A stretch of 64,000 bases of DNA, taken from contig JACKJT010000001.1 of assembly GCA_020637795.1 (NCBI GenBank), positions 124,001 to 188,000 on the forward strand, given 5' to 3'. Below the pieces are notes generated by a model. It did no database searches. It was not told where the DNA came from and was given only the letters and a program-made list of their open reading frames with translations. Position numbers and translations under genes: made by a program. The stretch is from Hoeflea sp. Its GTDB lineage: Bacteria > Pseudomonadota > Alphaproteobacteria > Rhizobiales > Rhizobiaceae. This document shows positions 1 to 8,893 of the stretch, piece by piece; position 1 is the stretch's first letter; each line of letters starts with the position of its first letter.

Positions 1-460
1 TAACCAGGTCGGTCGCCTGCTTGGTGGTGCCAAGACCCGCCACCGCCAGGCGCGCGGAACCCTCCAGCACCGACATCGCCTCGCCCGCGGCAATACCGGC
101 GGATCGGACATCGTAAAGACCGCTGGTCAGGTCGGCGATGGCGACGGGCGTGCGCTTGCCAATTTCAAGCACCTCCCTGCCCATATCGGCCATGGATTCG
201 GTCGAGGTGTCCACCAGCGTCGATACGCTGGCCATCTGCGCCTCGAATTCCATGGCCGCCTTGATCGGCGCCCGAACGGCCGCAGCCAGCGCCACGGCCG
301 CGCCAACGGCGCCCAGAAGCTGTCCCTGCACGGCCTGCATCTGCTGCGCGTTGCGAGCCGCAGCTGCCCGCAGCCCATCAACCGAGCGCGCTGCTGCGCG
401 AGCAGGCCCTGTCACCTGGTCGACCAGCGACAGGATGAGGCTCGATGTCATCGTCGTCAT
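1..460 (-). CDS. Phage tail tape measure protein (N-terminal part, runs off window)
   Basis: The minus strand reads MTTMTSSLILSLVDQVTGPA and continues open to the window edge. The segment with EFEAQMASVSTLVDTSTESM and later GLYDVRSAGIAAGEAM is typical of the N-terminal domain of phage tail tape measure proteins (TIGR01760 type), which set tail length inside the tube. The start is 15 bp after the stop of the frameshifted chaperone, the standard order in contractile-tailed phages. Only about 153 residues are visible; the C-terminal part lies outside. Confidence 0.9.
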   Translation of the reverse strand, partial: MTTMTSSLILSLVDQVTGPARAAARSVDGLRAAAARNAQQMQAVQGQLLGAVGAAVALAAAVRAPIKAAMEFEAQMASVSTLVDTSTESMADMGREVLEIGKRTPVAIADLTSGLYDVRSAGIAAGEAMSVLEGSARLAVAGLGTTKQATDLV

Positions 461-474
461 AGGATGCTCCTAAG

Positions 475-914
475 TCAGCGCCGATTTTGCGGACGGTTTT
501 CGCGGGCGGTAATCTTCGCGAGCGCCCTAGTGTCCGCCAGGAATTCGTCGACATCCATCTCCTTGATCTCCTCAAGCGATGAATGGGTCTGTCGCGCCAC
601 CTGGATGATCAGTTCGCGCCAGGAGACAGCTTCGCCTTCTCCGCCAGCTCGGCGAACCGCTTTCCCATGAGCGGCTTCACCTCCTCGCCGACCTTTGCCA
701 GATCCTCGATGTCGAGCTCCTCGATAACAGCGATGTCCACGCCGGCGAGCGTGGCGAAGATCGCGTAGCCGGCGCGCACCTGGTTTTCGATGCCTTCGCC
801 AGCCAGCGCATCGCGCGCCTTCATGCGGCGGAAAGTCAGCGAGGCGATCTCGCGCCCTTCATGGGTGATTGGAAAGTCCAGCTCCACAGTCACGCTTTGG
901 AGTTTCTCAGTCAT
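475..914 (-). CDS. Tail assembly chaperone, -1 frameshift extended form (gpE+E'-like)
   Basis: This is the product expected if ribosomes slip -1 at the GGGAAAG heptamer at 666-660 while translating the shorter chaperone. After ...VKPLMGK the -1 frame continues as AVRRAGGEGEAVSWRELIIQ and ends ...ENRPQNRR at 475, adding about 63 residues. The extension is open, is rich in acidic/basic helix-type residues, and ends just before the tape measure start, as in P2 E/E' and lambda G/GT, where the long form loads the tape measure. No downstream pseudoknot was folded. The frameshift is inferred from position, heptamer phase and open frame. Confidence 0.75.
609..914 (-). CDS. Phage tail assembly chaperone (gpE/gp41-like, Phage_TAC_7)
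   Basis: A 101-residue acidic, helical protein beginning MTEKLQSVTVELDFPITHEG, with ASLTFRRMKARDAL as in the P2 gpE/Mu gp41 chaperone family (PF10109). It lies between the tail tube gene and the tape measure gene, the conserved position of tail chaperones, which coat the tape measure during tail assembly and are absent from the virion. It carries the slippery heptamer 17 codons before its own stop, so it is probably the short form of a two-product gene. Confidence 0.85.
   Translation of the reverse strand: MTEKLQSVTVELDFPITHEGREIASLTFRRMKARDALAGEGIENQVRAGYAIFATLAGVDIAVIEELDIEDLAKVGEEVKPLMGKRFAELAEKAKLSPGAN
660..666 (-). promoter_or_regulatory. Programmed -1 ribosomal frameshift site GGGAAAG
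   Basis: On the minus strand the chaperone codons ATG GGA AAG give the heptamer G GGA AAG in exact X XXY YYZ phase, the same heptamer used by the lambda G/T tail genes. The -1 frame stays open for another 190 nt and closes 15 bp before the tape measure start. Confidence 0.8.
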
Positions 915-990
915 GGCATTGTCCTCGGTTTGAAACAGAAACGGGCGCCCTCATCAGGCGCCCGCAGTTGGATTGATCTTGTCTGCCGGC

Positions 991-1503
991 TTACGCCCCG
1001 AGCGCCAGCCGGTCGGCGGCGAACAGGTCCTCGCCGTTGCGGCGGATGACCCGTTCCCAGAAGTCGATGTACCAGAGCTCCTTGCCATCAAGCAGGAACT
1101 CGAAGTGGGTGACTTCCTTGAAGGCGTGGGTGCAACCCTGGAACTCGCCGGGGTCGCTTTCATCCGGCTCCCATTCGGTCACTGCGCCCTCGATGATGCC
1201 GCGAGCCGGCACCGCCTTGTTGGTCTTCTTGTCACGATAGGCACCGGCGAAGGTCCATTTGTCCCGCACGCCCATGCCGCCGAAGATGTCGGTGTCGATG
1301 CCCTTGACCGAGAAGGCGGGTTCCAGCGCCTCGATGCGCGGCAGCACGAAGTCGCCGCCCATCACCCCACCACCCGGGTTATGTCCCGCCGTCATGAACT
1401 TGATCGGCGGGATGGTGAGCTTCTCGATGGTGGTGGCCCGGCTCGAGCCCGCCACCTCGGCGCGGCGCACATCCACCGCCGTCAGCATGTAGAGATTTTG
1501 CAT
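991..1503 (-). CDS. Phage major tail tube protein (FII-like)
   Basis: A 170-residue protein starting MQNLYMLTAVDVRR, matching the P2 FII tail tube family (PF04985) in length and in features such as TIPPIKFMTAGHNPGGG. It forms the inner tube under the contractile sheath. It directly follows the sheath gene (25 bp) and precedes the tail chaperones. Its ribosome binding site, GGAGACTGAC immediately before ATG, is identical to that of the sheath gene, suggesting matched high expression of the two stoichiometric virion proteins. Confidence 0.92.
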   Translation of the reverse strand: MQNLYMLTAVDVRRAEVAGSSRATTIEKLTIPPIKFMTAGHNPGGGVMGGDFVLPRIEALEPAFSVKGIDTDIFGGMGVRDKWTFAGAYRDKKTNKAVPARGIIEGAVTEWEPDESDPGEFQGCTHAFKEVTHFEFLLDGKELWYIDFWERVIRRNGEDLFAADRLALGA

Positions 1504-1527
1504 GTCAGTCTCCTTTGAAAGCGCGGA

Positions 1528-2760
1528 TCAGGCGGCGGCGTTGAGACGGGCGATGATCTGCTCGACCAGCCCCTCGACGGCCGGGCGATAGCGCCGGATC
1601 TCGTGGTTGGCGAGCTTGAACACCGGCGCCGGTTCGATGCCGATGTTGAGCGTGAGCGTGCCGAGCCGGATATTCTCGGGCGAATTGCTGCTCGCCTTGA
1701 ACATCTGGTTGGCAGGGGTGTAGCCGAGGATATCGTTGTCGGCCTGGTGATCGCGCAGCATGAAGGCAATCGAGTTGATCCAGGCTTCCACGCTGTCGGC
1801 CGAGATCTTGCCGCCCAGGAACTGGCGCGTAGTCTGCATGATCTTGACCACCAGATAGTCTGTGCCGCGCACCTGGTGGAACTGCTCCCAGAGTTCGCCA
1901 GTCTGGGCGTTGTCGGTGCCGATGAAGACGAAACCGCCATCGGCCACTGAACCGTCAACGCCAACCTCGCCTTCGGCCACGATCGAGACATTGGCCGCCA
2001 GCAACTGCTGGCCTTCGGTCGAACCGTCGAGCAGCGAGAACGGGATCTTGCGCGACAGCCCGGCCAGACCATAGAGCGGCCGGTTGGCGATCGGGTTGAA
2101 CGGCCGCCCGAGGTTCTCATTGTCAACGCGCGCCATGAGACCGCCGACACGCGGCGCCATAGGCCGTGTAACAAGCGTCTCGCCCTCATAGACCTTTGCC
2201 GCCACGCCGATCGGGATCAGCCGCTCGGACGACATGGTCTCGCGCGCGTCGATCGCGTTCGCGGCAGACGTGTCATCGACATCCACCGGCGCCACGGCGA
2301 GGATCTTGCCGAGATTGGCCTGCAGAGCAGCAACCACCGGGCTCACTGTGTCGAGATCGGCCCGCCAGGCGGTGCGGCCCGCAATCACGATGCGTGGCGT
2401 GGCGTTGACCGCGGAGGGAATGCTCGCAAGACCGTTGATGATAGCTGCAATCGCCGCTGCCGTCGCCGCTGCATCCGCCCCCTCGGCGACGCGAACGACG
2501 GTCACGTCGGCGCCGGAATTGAGCCCGGTCAGCTGATCATTGATACCCCGCACCTGATCGGCCAGCAGGCCGGTGCCAAGGGCAGCGACAAAGTCCGGAT
2601 CCGACGAGGACCCGCGTACGGGCGTATCTTCGGGGATTTCGAGGGCGGATGCATCCGCGGATGTCTCGATGCAGAGGAACTTCGAAAAATCCGCGCCAAG
2701 GACGGGAACCGGCTCATCAGCCGGGCGCGAGAACTGCATCCCGAATTGAGGTGCACTCAT
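1528..2760 (-). CDS. Phage tail sheath protein (FI-like)
   Basis: A 410-residue contractile sheath protein starting MSAPQFGMQFSRP. The family hallmark N-terminus is followed by ETSADASALEIPEDTPVR and a C-terminal half with GTLTLNIGIEPAPVFKLANHEIRR, as in P2 FI proteins. The ATG at 2760 is chosen because GGAGACTGAC directly precedes it; an upstream in-frame ATG would add four residues. It begins a short sheath-tube-chaperone-tape measure transcription unit, separated from the upstream fibre genes by a cargo protease gene and a terminator-like hairpin. Confidence 0.93.
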   Translation of the reverse strand: MSAPQFGMQFSRPADEPVPVLGADFSKFLCIETSADASALEIPEDTPVRGSSSDPDFVAALGTGLLADQVRGINDQLTGLNSGADVTVVRVAEGADAAATAAAIAAIINGLASIPSAVNATPRIVIAGRTAWRADLDTVSPVVAALQANLGKILAVAPVDVDDTSAANAIDARETMSSERLIPIGVAAKVYEGETLVTRPMAPRVGGLMARVDNENLGRPFNPIANRPLYGLAGLSRKIPFSLLDGSTEGQQLLAANVSIVAEGEVGVDGSVADGGFVFIGTDNAQTGELWEQFHQVRGTDYLVVKIMQTTRQFLGGKISADSVEAWINSIAFMLRDHQADNDILGYTPANQMFKASSNSPENIRLGTLTLNIGIEPAPVFKLANHEIRRYRPAVEGLVEQIIARLNAAA

Positions 2761-2808
2761 GTCAGTCTCCATTCATTTGATAAGCCGCGCCACCGGCCGG
2801 TTTGGGCA

Positions 2809-2832
2809 ACAAAAAACCCGCCGGAGCGGGTT
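2809..2832 (-). terminator. Rho-independent terminator (minus strand)
   Basis: A perfect 7-bp stem AACCCGC/GCGGGTT with a CGGA loop, followed on the minus strand by TTTTTT. It would end leftward transcripts coming from the serine protease gene and lies about 50 bp before the tail sheath start. Its stem matches the hairpins at 21495-21534 and 24077-24108. Confidence 0.8.
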
Positions 2833-3135
2833 GATCAGAATTCGTGGTGTCAGCGGTATCGCCAGAGCGCGACCGCCAGGAACATCGCCAGCCTTCGCAG
2901 TCGGGGAACGGGTATTTCAAGGCGTAACGGAATCAGTCATTAATCCATCGCTTGCAAGAGCGAGCCGGGTGAGATGTAATTCATGAGCACATCTGACGGA
3001 AATGCCCCAAAACCCAACCGTCGCCTGGAGCCTATCCATCGCTCCGGCCACCCGGCGCTTGGGCTATGGCTTGAAAGGGCACCCCTCACCAGCTGAGAGT
3101 TGACTGACAGCCTCTTCGTCGGCGGTTGCGATCCC
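2833..3135. other. Intergenic stretch between cargo protease and tail sheath
   Basis: About 300 bp without a convincing gene. Short open stretches on the minus strand have no recognisable product or good ribosome binding site. It separates the protease stop from the sheath-side terminator and may hold a promoter, but no clear -35/-10 pair was seen. Confidence 0.5.
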
Positions 3136-4452
3136 TTACGCGTACCAGATGCCGTCGGAAATGAAGGGCATGACTCCCGCCTTGTTTTCCGCGCTTTCTG
3201 AGAAGCCAGCCAGCACTACCTCCCGGCTTTGGCCTTGTTCAAGTTGCCCGGTCCAGTATTGAACCCCGGCGGCTTCACCGCTCCGGCCCAGCACGTTTTC
3301 GTAGAGCTTTGCCACGAAAAAGCTCGCACTTGCATCTCGTCCGTAAACCGACGTGAACTCGTTTGAACCGATGAAACCGCTTGCCACTTTCAAAAGGCCG
3401 ACGCCGTCATCAAGCACGTCGATCCAGTATTTCAGGCCTCCAGTGTCAGGTATCCGGTCAAATGCAGCTTGGTAGATGCGATAAGCTTGGCCGGCGTTGC
3501 CTTCAAGATCAAATGCAAGGGTGCCGTTACTAAAGACGAGTCGTTCAACGTCGTAGAGCGTGTCGTTGCCCTCGTATCCAGTCTGGTCTCTCACCGAGAG
3601 CGCGGACCCGTTTTTCAACACAGAATAATCCGAACCTGGTCCGCGATATTCGACAACGTCCAGTCCGCCGCCGGCGAAAACCGTGTCATCGCCCACGCTG
3701 GTGAAGAAGCCACGCTCGGTAAAGAGTCCGAAGCGATCGTTGCCGTTTCCACCCGAGACCGTATGCCCAGGGTAGTCTATTACCAGCCGATCATTGTCGG
3801 TCAGGGCGTTTTCAAGCCAATAGCGGTGCGCACCAATTTCAGTGGCGGCTATCCGGGTTGAAACCAGGCCGACGGCATAAGGTCCGTTCCCATAATCATA
3901 GTAGATCGGGCCACCCGAATTGCCGGGATTGATTTCGAGATCGGACTGGATCGCGAAGTATCCGTCGATCGCATCATTATAGGCCGTACCGGAATCAAAC
4001 ATCATCCGAGTGCCATAGACTCCGGGGTGACCAATGGTGCCAACTGACCCTCCCGTAAAGTCATAATCTATGCCGAACCAACCAAACGTATCGCCAAGCG
4101 GCATCCGCGTGCTGATGAGCGCGATGTCGAGTTCGGAACCTGCATAAGTGTTTGCATTGAAATCCCCAGGAAATACCCGTCGATCGCCGTCGGGATCAAA
4201 ACCCGGAAAATACTGGACCAGCTCATAACCATGTGACGGACCCGGGTTCTCTGCCGGATTGTAGGAGGGATACAATTCGACTGAATCCGCAAGACCGCCG
4301 AGGCTCCAATTATATAAGACATGGGCGGAGGTCAGAATATCATTGCGACCCACCAGAACCCCGGTTCCGGAGTAGGAAATATTTCCCCATGTTGCGACAA
4401 TGAAGACGATCGCAGTCCCTGGATAGACGTCGTCGTCAATCTGATAGCTCAT
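3136..4452 (-). CDS. Secreted trypsin/V8-like serine protease with C-terminal DUF4214 domain
   Basis: A 438-residue protein. Residues about 10-220 form a chymotrypsin-fold peptidase with a complete triad: His in LTSAHV, Asp in ELDIALIS and Ser in NPGNSGGP. About 230-310 contain Gly/Asp-rich stretches (SGGNGNDRF, VGDDTVFAGGG) resembling RTX calcium-binding repeats. The C-terminal ~120 residues (YQAAFDRIPDTGGLKYW, YENVLGRSGEAAGVQYW) form a DUF4214 unit, and the protein ends IWYA. There is no N-terminal signal peptide, which fits type I secretion. The start has GGGAAGCGAC before ATG. It lies inside the tail gene cluster as apparent cargo; a virion role cannot be excluded. Confidence 0.85.
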   Translation of the reverse strand: MSYQIDDDVYPGTAIVFIVATWGNISYSGTGVLVGRNDILTSAHVLYNWSLGGLADSVELYPSYNPAENPGPSHGYELVQYFPGFDPDGDRRVFPGDFNANTYAGSELDIALISTRMPLGDTFGWFGIDYDFTGGSVGTIGHPGVYGTRMMFDSGTAYNDAIDGYFAIQSDLEINPGNSGGPIYYDYGNGPYAVGLVSTRIAATEIGAHRYWLENALTDNDRLVIDYPGHTVSGGNGNDRFGLFTERGFFTSVGDDTVFAGGGLDVVEYRGPGSDYSVLKNGSALSVRDQTGYEGNDTLYDVERLVFSNGTLAFDLEGNAGQAYRIYQAAFDRIPDTGGLKYWIDVLDDGVGLLKVASGFIGSNEFTSVYGRDASASFFVAKLYENVLGRSGEAAGVQYWTGQLEQGQSREVVLAGFSESAENKAGVMPFISDGIWYA

Positions 4453-4595
4453 GTCGCTTCCCTGGCGTGCGGTTCACGGTTCTCTCTCACTTTGCTGCCA
4501 CTCCGTCCGCCGGTCAAGCTGAAGCACTGCCCAAACGGCGCCTCCACTTGAGGAATTACCGGCAGCGCGGAGGTGTAGGCGGACATAGCTATGGC

Positions 4596-5000
4596 CTACA
4601 GCGCCGCCCAGGCCGCGAGGATCGCGTCGGGGAAGTCTGCCGGAGCGATCTGCCCGGTGTGGCCGTGGGCGGCCATGAGGTCGAGAGCTTCGACGACGGC
4701 GTCCATGTTGTCCGAGTTGTTGATATCAATGTCGGTTGTGACTGTGTTCATCAAAGCCCGAACTGTAATCATGTCGGCGTGGGGGTCGGTTTCATAAGCC
4801 GCAAATTCCGCGTTGGTCATTTGCGAGACGCCGCGCACCATGAGGAAGTACCGGGCCTTGTTGATGACCTTGTAGGTGGTTGGCGCAGGCGCGGGGGCCA
4901 CGTACTGTTTTCGCTCTACACCCCCCGAAGGGCGGGTGATGGCGATCCAGTCGCCTTCGACCGGCTCAGCACCGGGGTTTGTCAGGTTCTCGATACTCAT
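4596..5000 (-). CDS. Phage protein in tail-fibre region, unknown function
   Basis: A 134-residue protein beginning MSIENLTNPGAEPVEG. Its ATG overlaps the stop of the preceding gene (ATGA), so it is the last gene of the baseplate/fibre operon. It contains a Pro/Ala-rich linker (APAPAPTTYKV) and an acidic C-terminal half. No known family is recognised. From its place after the fibre-like proteins it could be a fibre-associated or fibre-assembly protein, but nothing in the sequence proves this. Confidence 0.7.
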   Translation of the reverse strand: MSIENLTNPGAEPVEGDWIAITRPSGGVERKQYVAPAPAPTTYKVINKARYFLMVRGVSQMTNAEFAAYETDPHADMITVRALMNTVTTDIDINNSDNMDAVVEALDLMAAHGHTGQIAPADFPDAILAAWAAL

Positions 5001-5671
5001 ATCTGGTGATCCAGTAGATAGTTGGCGTAGGCGTAATAGTGCGGAAATGTCGTGCAATAGCTGTCCGACTTCACCTCAACCTTCAAGCCGGTGTCGAAGA
5101 TCAAGCGCGGCAGTCCCAACAACGCGGCCAACGGGTATGGGACCGTCACAAGGTTGCCATTTATTGTGAGGAAGTCGCTTCCCTCGTCGCTATCCCCCCA
5201 TGCGGTAAAGTTGTGGCCAAAAGTTGAAGTTGAATAGCTTGTCAAAACATCTGGAGTTACAAACCCGCCGCCGATAACCGCCCTTGTCGCTCCGCTATTC
5301 GCGGATGGGAAGGTGCTTGTAAAAGAGATGATGCTTTCAACGCCATCCGCCGTAACCTTGAAGGTCACGTTGTCTGTGGTGTTCACAACTGCATTGGCAA
5401 TCGCACCAAAAAACGTGCCCGCGCCGGTCAGGTCGCAGATCGTTTCGTATGTATCGGTCAGCCGCGTCCCAGTCAGGGTGGCACCGTGCTTTGTGCCGCG
5501 CGCCGAGTTGTATTCCCCGGATGTACCGGTGATCAGCCCAGAAGTTGACGTTCCAGCGGTGGCGTAAATGTTTACTGTGCTGTAAAGCTTCGGGAGGGTC
5601 GTAGCGTCTCGGGTCTGCCCCGGCTTCAACCCCGTATCGCCGCCGGCAAAAAAGTCCGACACGTTACCCAT
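4997..5671 (-). CDS. Putative phage virion/fibre protein, unknown
   Basis: A 224-residue Thr/Ser/Gly-rich protein starting MGNVSDFFAGGDTGLKPGQT, with beta-rich composition typical of receptor-binding or fibre proteins. It overlaps its neighbours at both ends (the upstream stop overlaps its start, and its stop overlaps the next ATG), so it is translationally coupled in the baseplate/fibre operon. AGGAG precedes the chosen ATG. No domain is recognised; the fibre assignment is by position and composition only. Confidence 0.65.
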   Translation of the reverse strand: MGNVSDFFAGGDTGLKPGQTRDATTLPKLYSTVNIYATAGTSTSGLITGTSGEYNSARGTKHGATLTGTRLTDTYETICDLTGAGTFFGAIANAVVNTTDNVTFKVTADGVESIISFTSTFPSANSGATRAVIGGGFVTPDVLTSYSTSTFGHNFTAWGDSDEGSDFLTINGNLVTVPYPLAALLGLPRLIFDTGLKVEVKSDSYCTTFPHYYAYANYLLDHQI

Positions 5672-6425
5672 TGACGATTCTCCTGAATTCCATTTTCCAA
5701 TCGCCACCCATGAAGGTGAACTCGACGGCCGTGTTTTCCTGGTCGATGGTCTGCGAAGTGTCGCCCTCGATCGTTGACGCCGTGCCGGTGCCGTTCGGCA
5801 CTACCGTTACCTCAAGCCCTTTCGGATAGACCGCGAACGTCACGCCATCCACCGGGTTAAGCGGCGTGGTGACATCGAACGCGCCGCCAGTGCTGTCGGC
5901 ATAGACGCGCTGCCCGGCAACGGCCGTATGGGCCTCCGTGACGGCGATGACGGGGCGCAGTGTGTGAAACTTGATGGCGGCAATCGCTGCCGCCAAGGCG
6001 TCCCGTGCGTCACTGGCCGCAGATAAACCAGCCGTTAGGTCCGTCCGCAATTGATCAATTTCAGCCTTTTGTGCGGGCGTCACGAAGACGCGCGTTGCGC
6101 TTTCCGTCACATCGGCCGCCGGAATGCCGCCGGCAAGAAGAGCGGCAACGGCCGCCTCAGCAGCCGCCAGATCAATCACCAACTGATCAAGCGTTTCCTG
6201 GGTGCTGGCGATCAGCGGATTGATCGCATCATTCAGCCGCTCGACGCCGAACGTCTGCAATTCGGCCTGCAGCGCCTCGATGCCGTCATTGATGTCCTCA
6301 AGCGCCAGCAACCGCGCATGCAGGTCCGCGCCGAATATGTTCCACGCGAGCCGGTCCATAATGGACCGCGCAGGAGCGGGCGGCCACTGGTAGCCGTTAG
6401 CGCTTGTCGGCGTTTCGGATGGCAT
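5664..6425 (-). CDS. Phage tail-fibre-like protein with coiled-coil region
   Basis: A 253-residue protein. The first ~30 residues are Pro-rich (YQWPPAPARSIMDRL). About residues 45-150 are Ala/Leu/Glu-rich with heptad-like spacing (LEDINDGIEALQAELQ, LIDLAAAEAAVAALL type segments), suggesting a trimeric coiled coil. The C-terminal ~110 residues are beta-rich with VTEAHTAVAGQRVYADSTGG, resembling the C-terminal regions of short phage fibres. It lies downstream of baseplate gene I. The specific family is not recognised. Confidence 0.65.
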   Translation of the reverse strand: MPSETPTSANGYQWPPAPARSIMDRLAWNIFGADLHARLLALEDINDGIEALQAELQTFGVERLNDAINPLIASTQETLDQLVIDLAAAEAAVAALLAGGIPAADVTESATRVFVTPAQKAEIDQLRTDLTAGLSAASDARDALAAAIAAIKFHTLRPVIAVTEAHTAVAGQRVYADSTGGAFDVTTPLNPVDGVTFAVYPKGLEVTVVPNGTGTASTIEGDTSQTIDQENTAVEFTFMGGDWKMEFRRIVNG

Positions 6426-6588
6426 CGGCACCCTCCTGCTCAACAATACGGTTGATCACCCGCCCCTTGGCCGTGATCTCATCGCGCGGAAGATACCGGA
6501 AAGGCCCGAGCTTCACCGGGCGGGAAACACGAAGATAATACTCAGCATCCTCATCATAGAGGTCGGGTGTGGTCTGTGCTTTGGCCAT
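6397..6588 (-). CDS. Small conserved phage protein
   Basis: A 63-residue protein beginning MAKAQTTPDLYDEDAEYYLR, overlapping the next gene by about 29 bp and following the DUF4815 gene by 10 bp. The segment VKLGPFRYLPRDEITAKGRV resembles the short beta-rich segment in the small phage protein at 10836-11060. Its function is unknown; it may be a minor baseplate or fibre-attachment component. Confidence 0.55.
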   Translation of the reverse strand: MAKAQTTPDLYDEDAEYYLRVSRPVKLGPFRYLPRDEITAKGRVINRIVEQEGADAIRNADKR

Positions 6589-6598
6589 GGCTGCTTCC

Positions 6599-8893
6599 TT
6601 AAACGATCTCGAATGCGTTCAACTGGACATCCTGCCCGAACGGCACGTTGATGACCGAATTGGTGGTTGCCTCCAGGCGGATGCGAGCCGATGGCGTGTC
6701 GGCCGGAAGCGTGAAGTTGGCGACGAACTTTGTCCGGCTCGGCTTCATCGGGTCGACGGTTGGGACGATCGCATCTGCTGTTACGATCGTATCATCGGCG
6801 AGCATCAGCTTCGGCACGCAGGTGTGTGCGGCCGCCGAATAAGCGTCCATGTTGACCACCACCTGGGCGGCGTTGGTGCCGAAGCCGAACGTCTTCAGCT
6901 GGCTGATCGCCACCATATCGAGACGCATGCGGCCGGCCACGGCGCGGGCGTAGTTGTCGAGATAGATCATCGGCGCTACATCCGGGGTGCCGATCATGGT
7001 CAGTCGCAACTGCACCAGCGGCGGCAGGTTGGCGAGCGGGTTATCCACCCGGTCATCCATCACCACCCATTCAGTATCGCCCTGGGCTTTGACTTCCCAG
7101 ACAAGCCGCGTGGCGGCCGGCGTCCACTTCTTGTAGATCATCTCGATCTCGGTCATGCCGCCGGTCAGCGTCAGGCTTTCGAACTGCATGACGACGCGGT
7201 TGGCGCGGAACTTCGCCGCGTTCACCCGGAAGGTGAAATCCTCCGTGGTCGATCCCTGCGCCCAAATCCCGTCCGAGCAGATGAACAACGAGCCGCCGGT
7301 GTAGGCGTTGCCGCTGTTCGTCATAAGCTGGTGGTTGCCGGTTGTAGAAATAAACCAGCCGTACCTTTCACCCTGGTCAAGCAGCGTCGGGCGGAACGTG
7401 AACTTGTTCCAGCCGACAGCAAGTGAAGCGACCGGCTTGGTGACATGCGCCAGAACCGACTTGAAGTCCGGCGTGCCGGACGGCGTGATCTTGCAAAGAG
7501 ACAGCGTCACGTCGCCAGTGTCGCCGACCTTGGTAAAGTTCAGATCAATCGACGTGACGACCATTACCTGCGAAGACAAGAACGTCTGGCCGTGGATCGC
7601 GCCAGACAGCCCGTATTCTTCGGTGTGGTAGGTCGTGTAGGTCGAATAGTAGGTTTCGTAGGAAACACGCGCGACGTTGTACCCGGCGTGGCCGTTCTGC
7701 GCCGTCGCGGTCTGGTTCCAGGCGCTGCCGTCCTGGCCGAGGCTCTGCCAAGTTTCGCCGTTGGCCTGAAAGGTTTCGCCATAGCGGACGTTACCAAGAA
7801 CGCCCCACCCGGCGGTGTTCTCGCAGACATTGATCGTTTCGCCGTACCGCACGCGCTCGTGCGCAACGGTGTGCTGGGTTGCGATGGTGACGGTATGAAC
7901 GACGTTGGCAACGTCCTTTTTGCCCGTGCCCTCCGCCGACGTGATGCGCGCCACTTCGTCATAGGCCGGCATGACCAGCTTGTCGTCCCAGATCGAAATC
8001 TTGGGGTCGTCATAGTCGAGCAGCCGCAAGGTCTGGTCGTACTGCGCAACATACTGGAAGCGGATGCCCTCGGTGATGCGGAAATAGCCGCCCTTGGTGA
8101 AATCCCAGAAGTCTTTGACGAGCGCCTGGTCGAAGAAATAATTGCGCGCCTCGTCCGGCAGGTTCAGCGCCTGATTGTGCCATGAGACGTCGCGAATGAT
8201 CTGTTCGACCAGCCGTGGATCGGGAATGTTCTGGATCTGCGCCGCAACCGACGCAAGGTCGGTGCGCAGCGATGCGGTTTCCTCGAACAGCTGCGCCGTC
8301 TGGATCTCCAGCGACGTGACGCGGCCCTCGACTTCGTAAAGCGTTTTTGCCCGCCACTTCTCGCCCGGCACGATCTCCTGAATGCCGGATGTGGTCACAC
8401 GAACGAACGCAAGGCATGCGTCGGTTTCGGCAATCGTCGGTTTGATGGCCGGTGCCGGGCCGCTATCGCCGGACTGCACTACATAAGTCACCTGGCGGGC
8501 TTCGATCACAGGCGTCGAGATCGACACCGGCACACTGACCTCCGGGTCTTCCGATGTCTCGAACGAACGATTTTCATTGATGTCGACGGTGCTGCCGCGG
8601 GCGATGACCGCCACCCACCGCTCATCTGCCTCGGCAAGCGGGAACTGGAGCGTGAGGTTGATGTCGGTGGCGTCAGTGGCCTCGTAGACGATCTCTCCAT
8701 CCAGATAGATCCCGGGCGACACAGTGATCAGCTGCGCGGATTTCTGGCTGATCGTGAACGCCGACCAATGAGCCGGGTAGCCGACAGCCGCCCCCACGAC
8801 GTTGTCCAGCGCATCCCGCGGGTATGTGCCAAAGCGCGAATAGTCCTGAACATCAAGATACTCGCTGTCGCCGACTTTGACGATTTTGCTCAT
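6599..8893 (-). CDS. Large baseplate/fibre protein, DUF4815-like
   Basis: A 764-residue protein starting MSKIVKVGDSEYLDVQDYSR. The N-terminal half with YFRITEGIRFQ and repeated INVCENTAGWG/YGET segments matches large DUF4815-type phage tail proteins found after tail protein I. The C-terminal half is beta-rich and likely outward-facing. It overlaps gpI by 4 bp. A long open frame on the opposite strand (6569-7426) is a shadow of this GC-rich gene. Its exact role (wedge extension or fibre) is inferred from position. Confidence 0.75.
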   Translation of the reverse strand: MSKIVKVGDSEYLDVQDYSRFGTYPRDALDNVVGAAVGYPAHWSAFTISQKSAQLITVSPGIYLDGEIVYEATDATDINLTLQFPLAEADERWVAVIARGSTVDINENRSFETSEDPEVSVPVSISTPVIEARQVTYVVQSGDSGPAPAIKPTIAETDACLAFVRVTTSGIQEIVPGEKWRAKTLYEVEGRVTSLEIQTAQLFEETASLRTDLASVAAQIQNIPDPRLVEQIIRDVSWHNQALNLPDEARNYFFDQALVKDFWDFTKGGYFRITEGIRFQYVAQYDQTLRLLDYDDPKISIWDDKLVMPAYDEVARITSAEGTGKKDVANVVHTVTIATQHTVAHERVRYGETINVCENTAGWGVLGNVRYGETFQANGETWQSLGQDGSAWNQTATAQNGHAGYNVARVSYETYYSTYTTYHTEEYGLSGAIHGQTFLSSQVMVVTSIDLNFTKVGDTGDVTLSLCKITPSGTPDFKSVLAHVTKPVASLAVGWNKFTFRPTLLDQGERYGWFISTTGNHQLMTNSGNAYTGGSLFICSDGIWAQGSTTEDFTFRVNAAKFRANRVVMQFESLTLTGGMTEIEMIYKKWTPAATRLVWEVKAQGDTEWVVMDDRVDNPLANLPPLVQLRLTMIGTPDVAPMIYLDNYARAVAGRMRLDMVAISQLKTFGFGTNAAQVVVNMDAYSAAAHTCVPKLMLADDTIVTADAIVPTVDPMKPSRTKFVANFTLPADTPSARIRLEATTNSVINVPFGQDVQLNAFEIV

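Noticed and set aside
378..575. A 65-codon minus-strand frame near the tail chaperone
   Set aside because: The -1 extension of the chaperone gene explains this stretch better, with correct phase, a slippery heptamer and protein-like composition.
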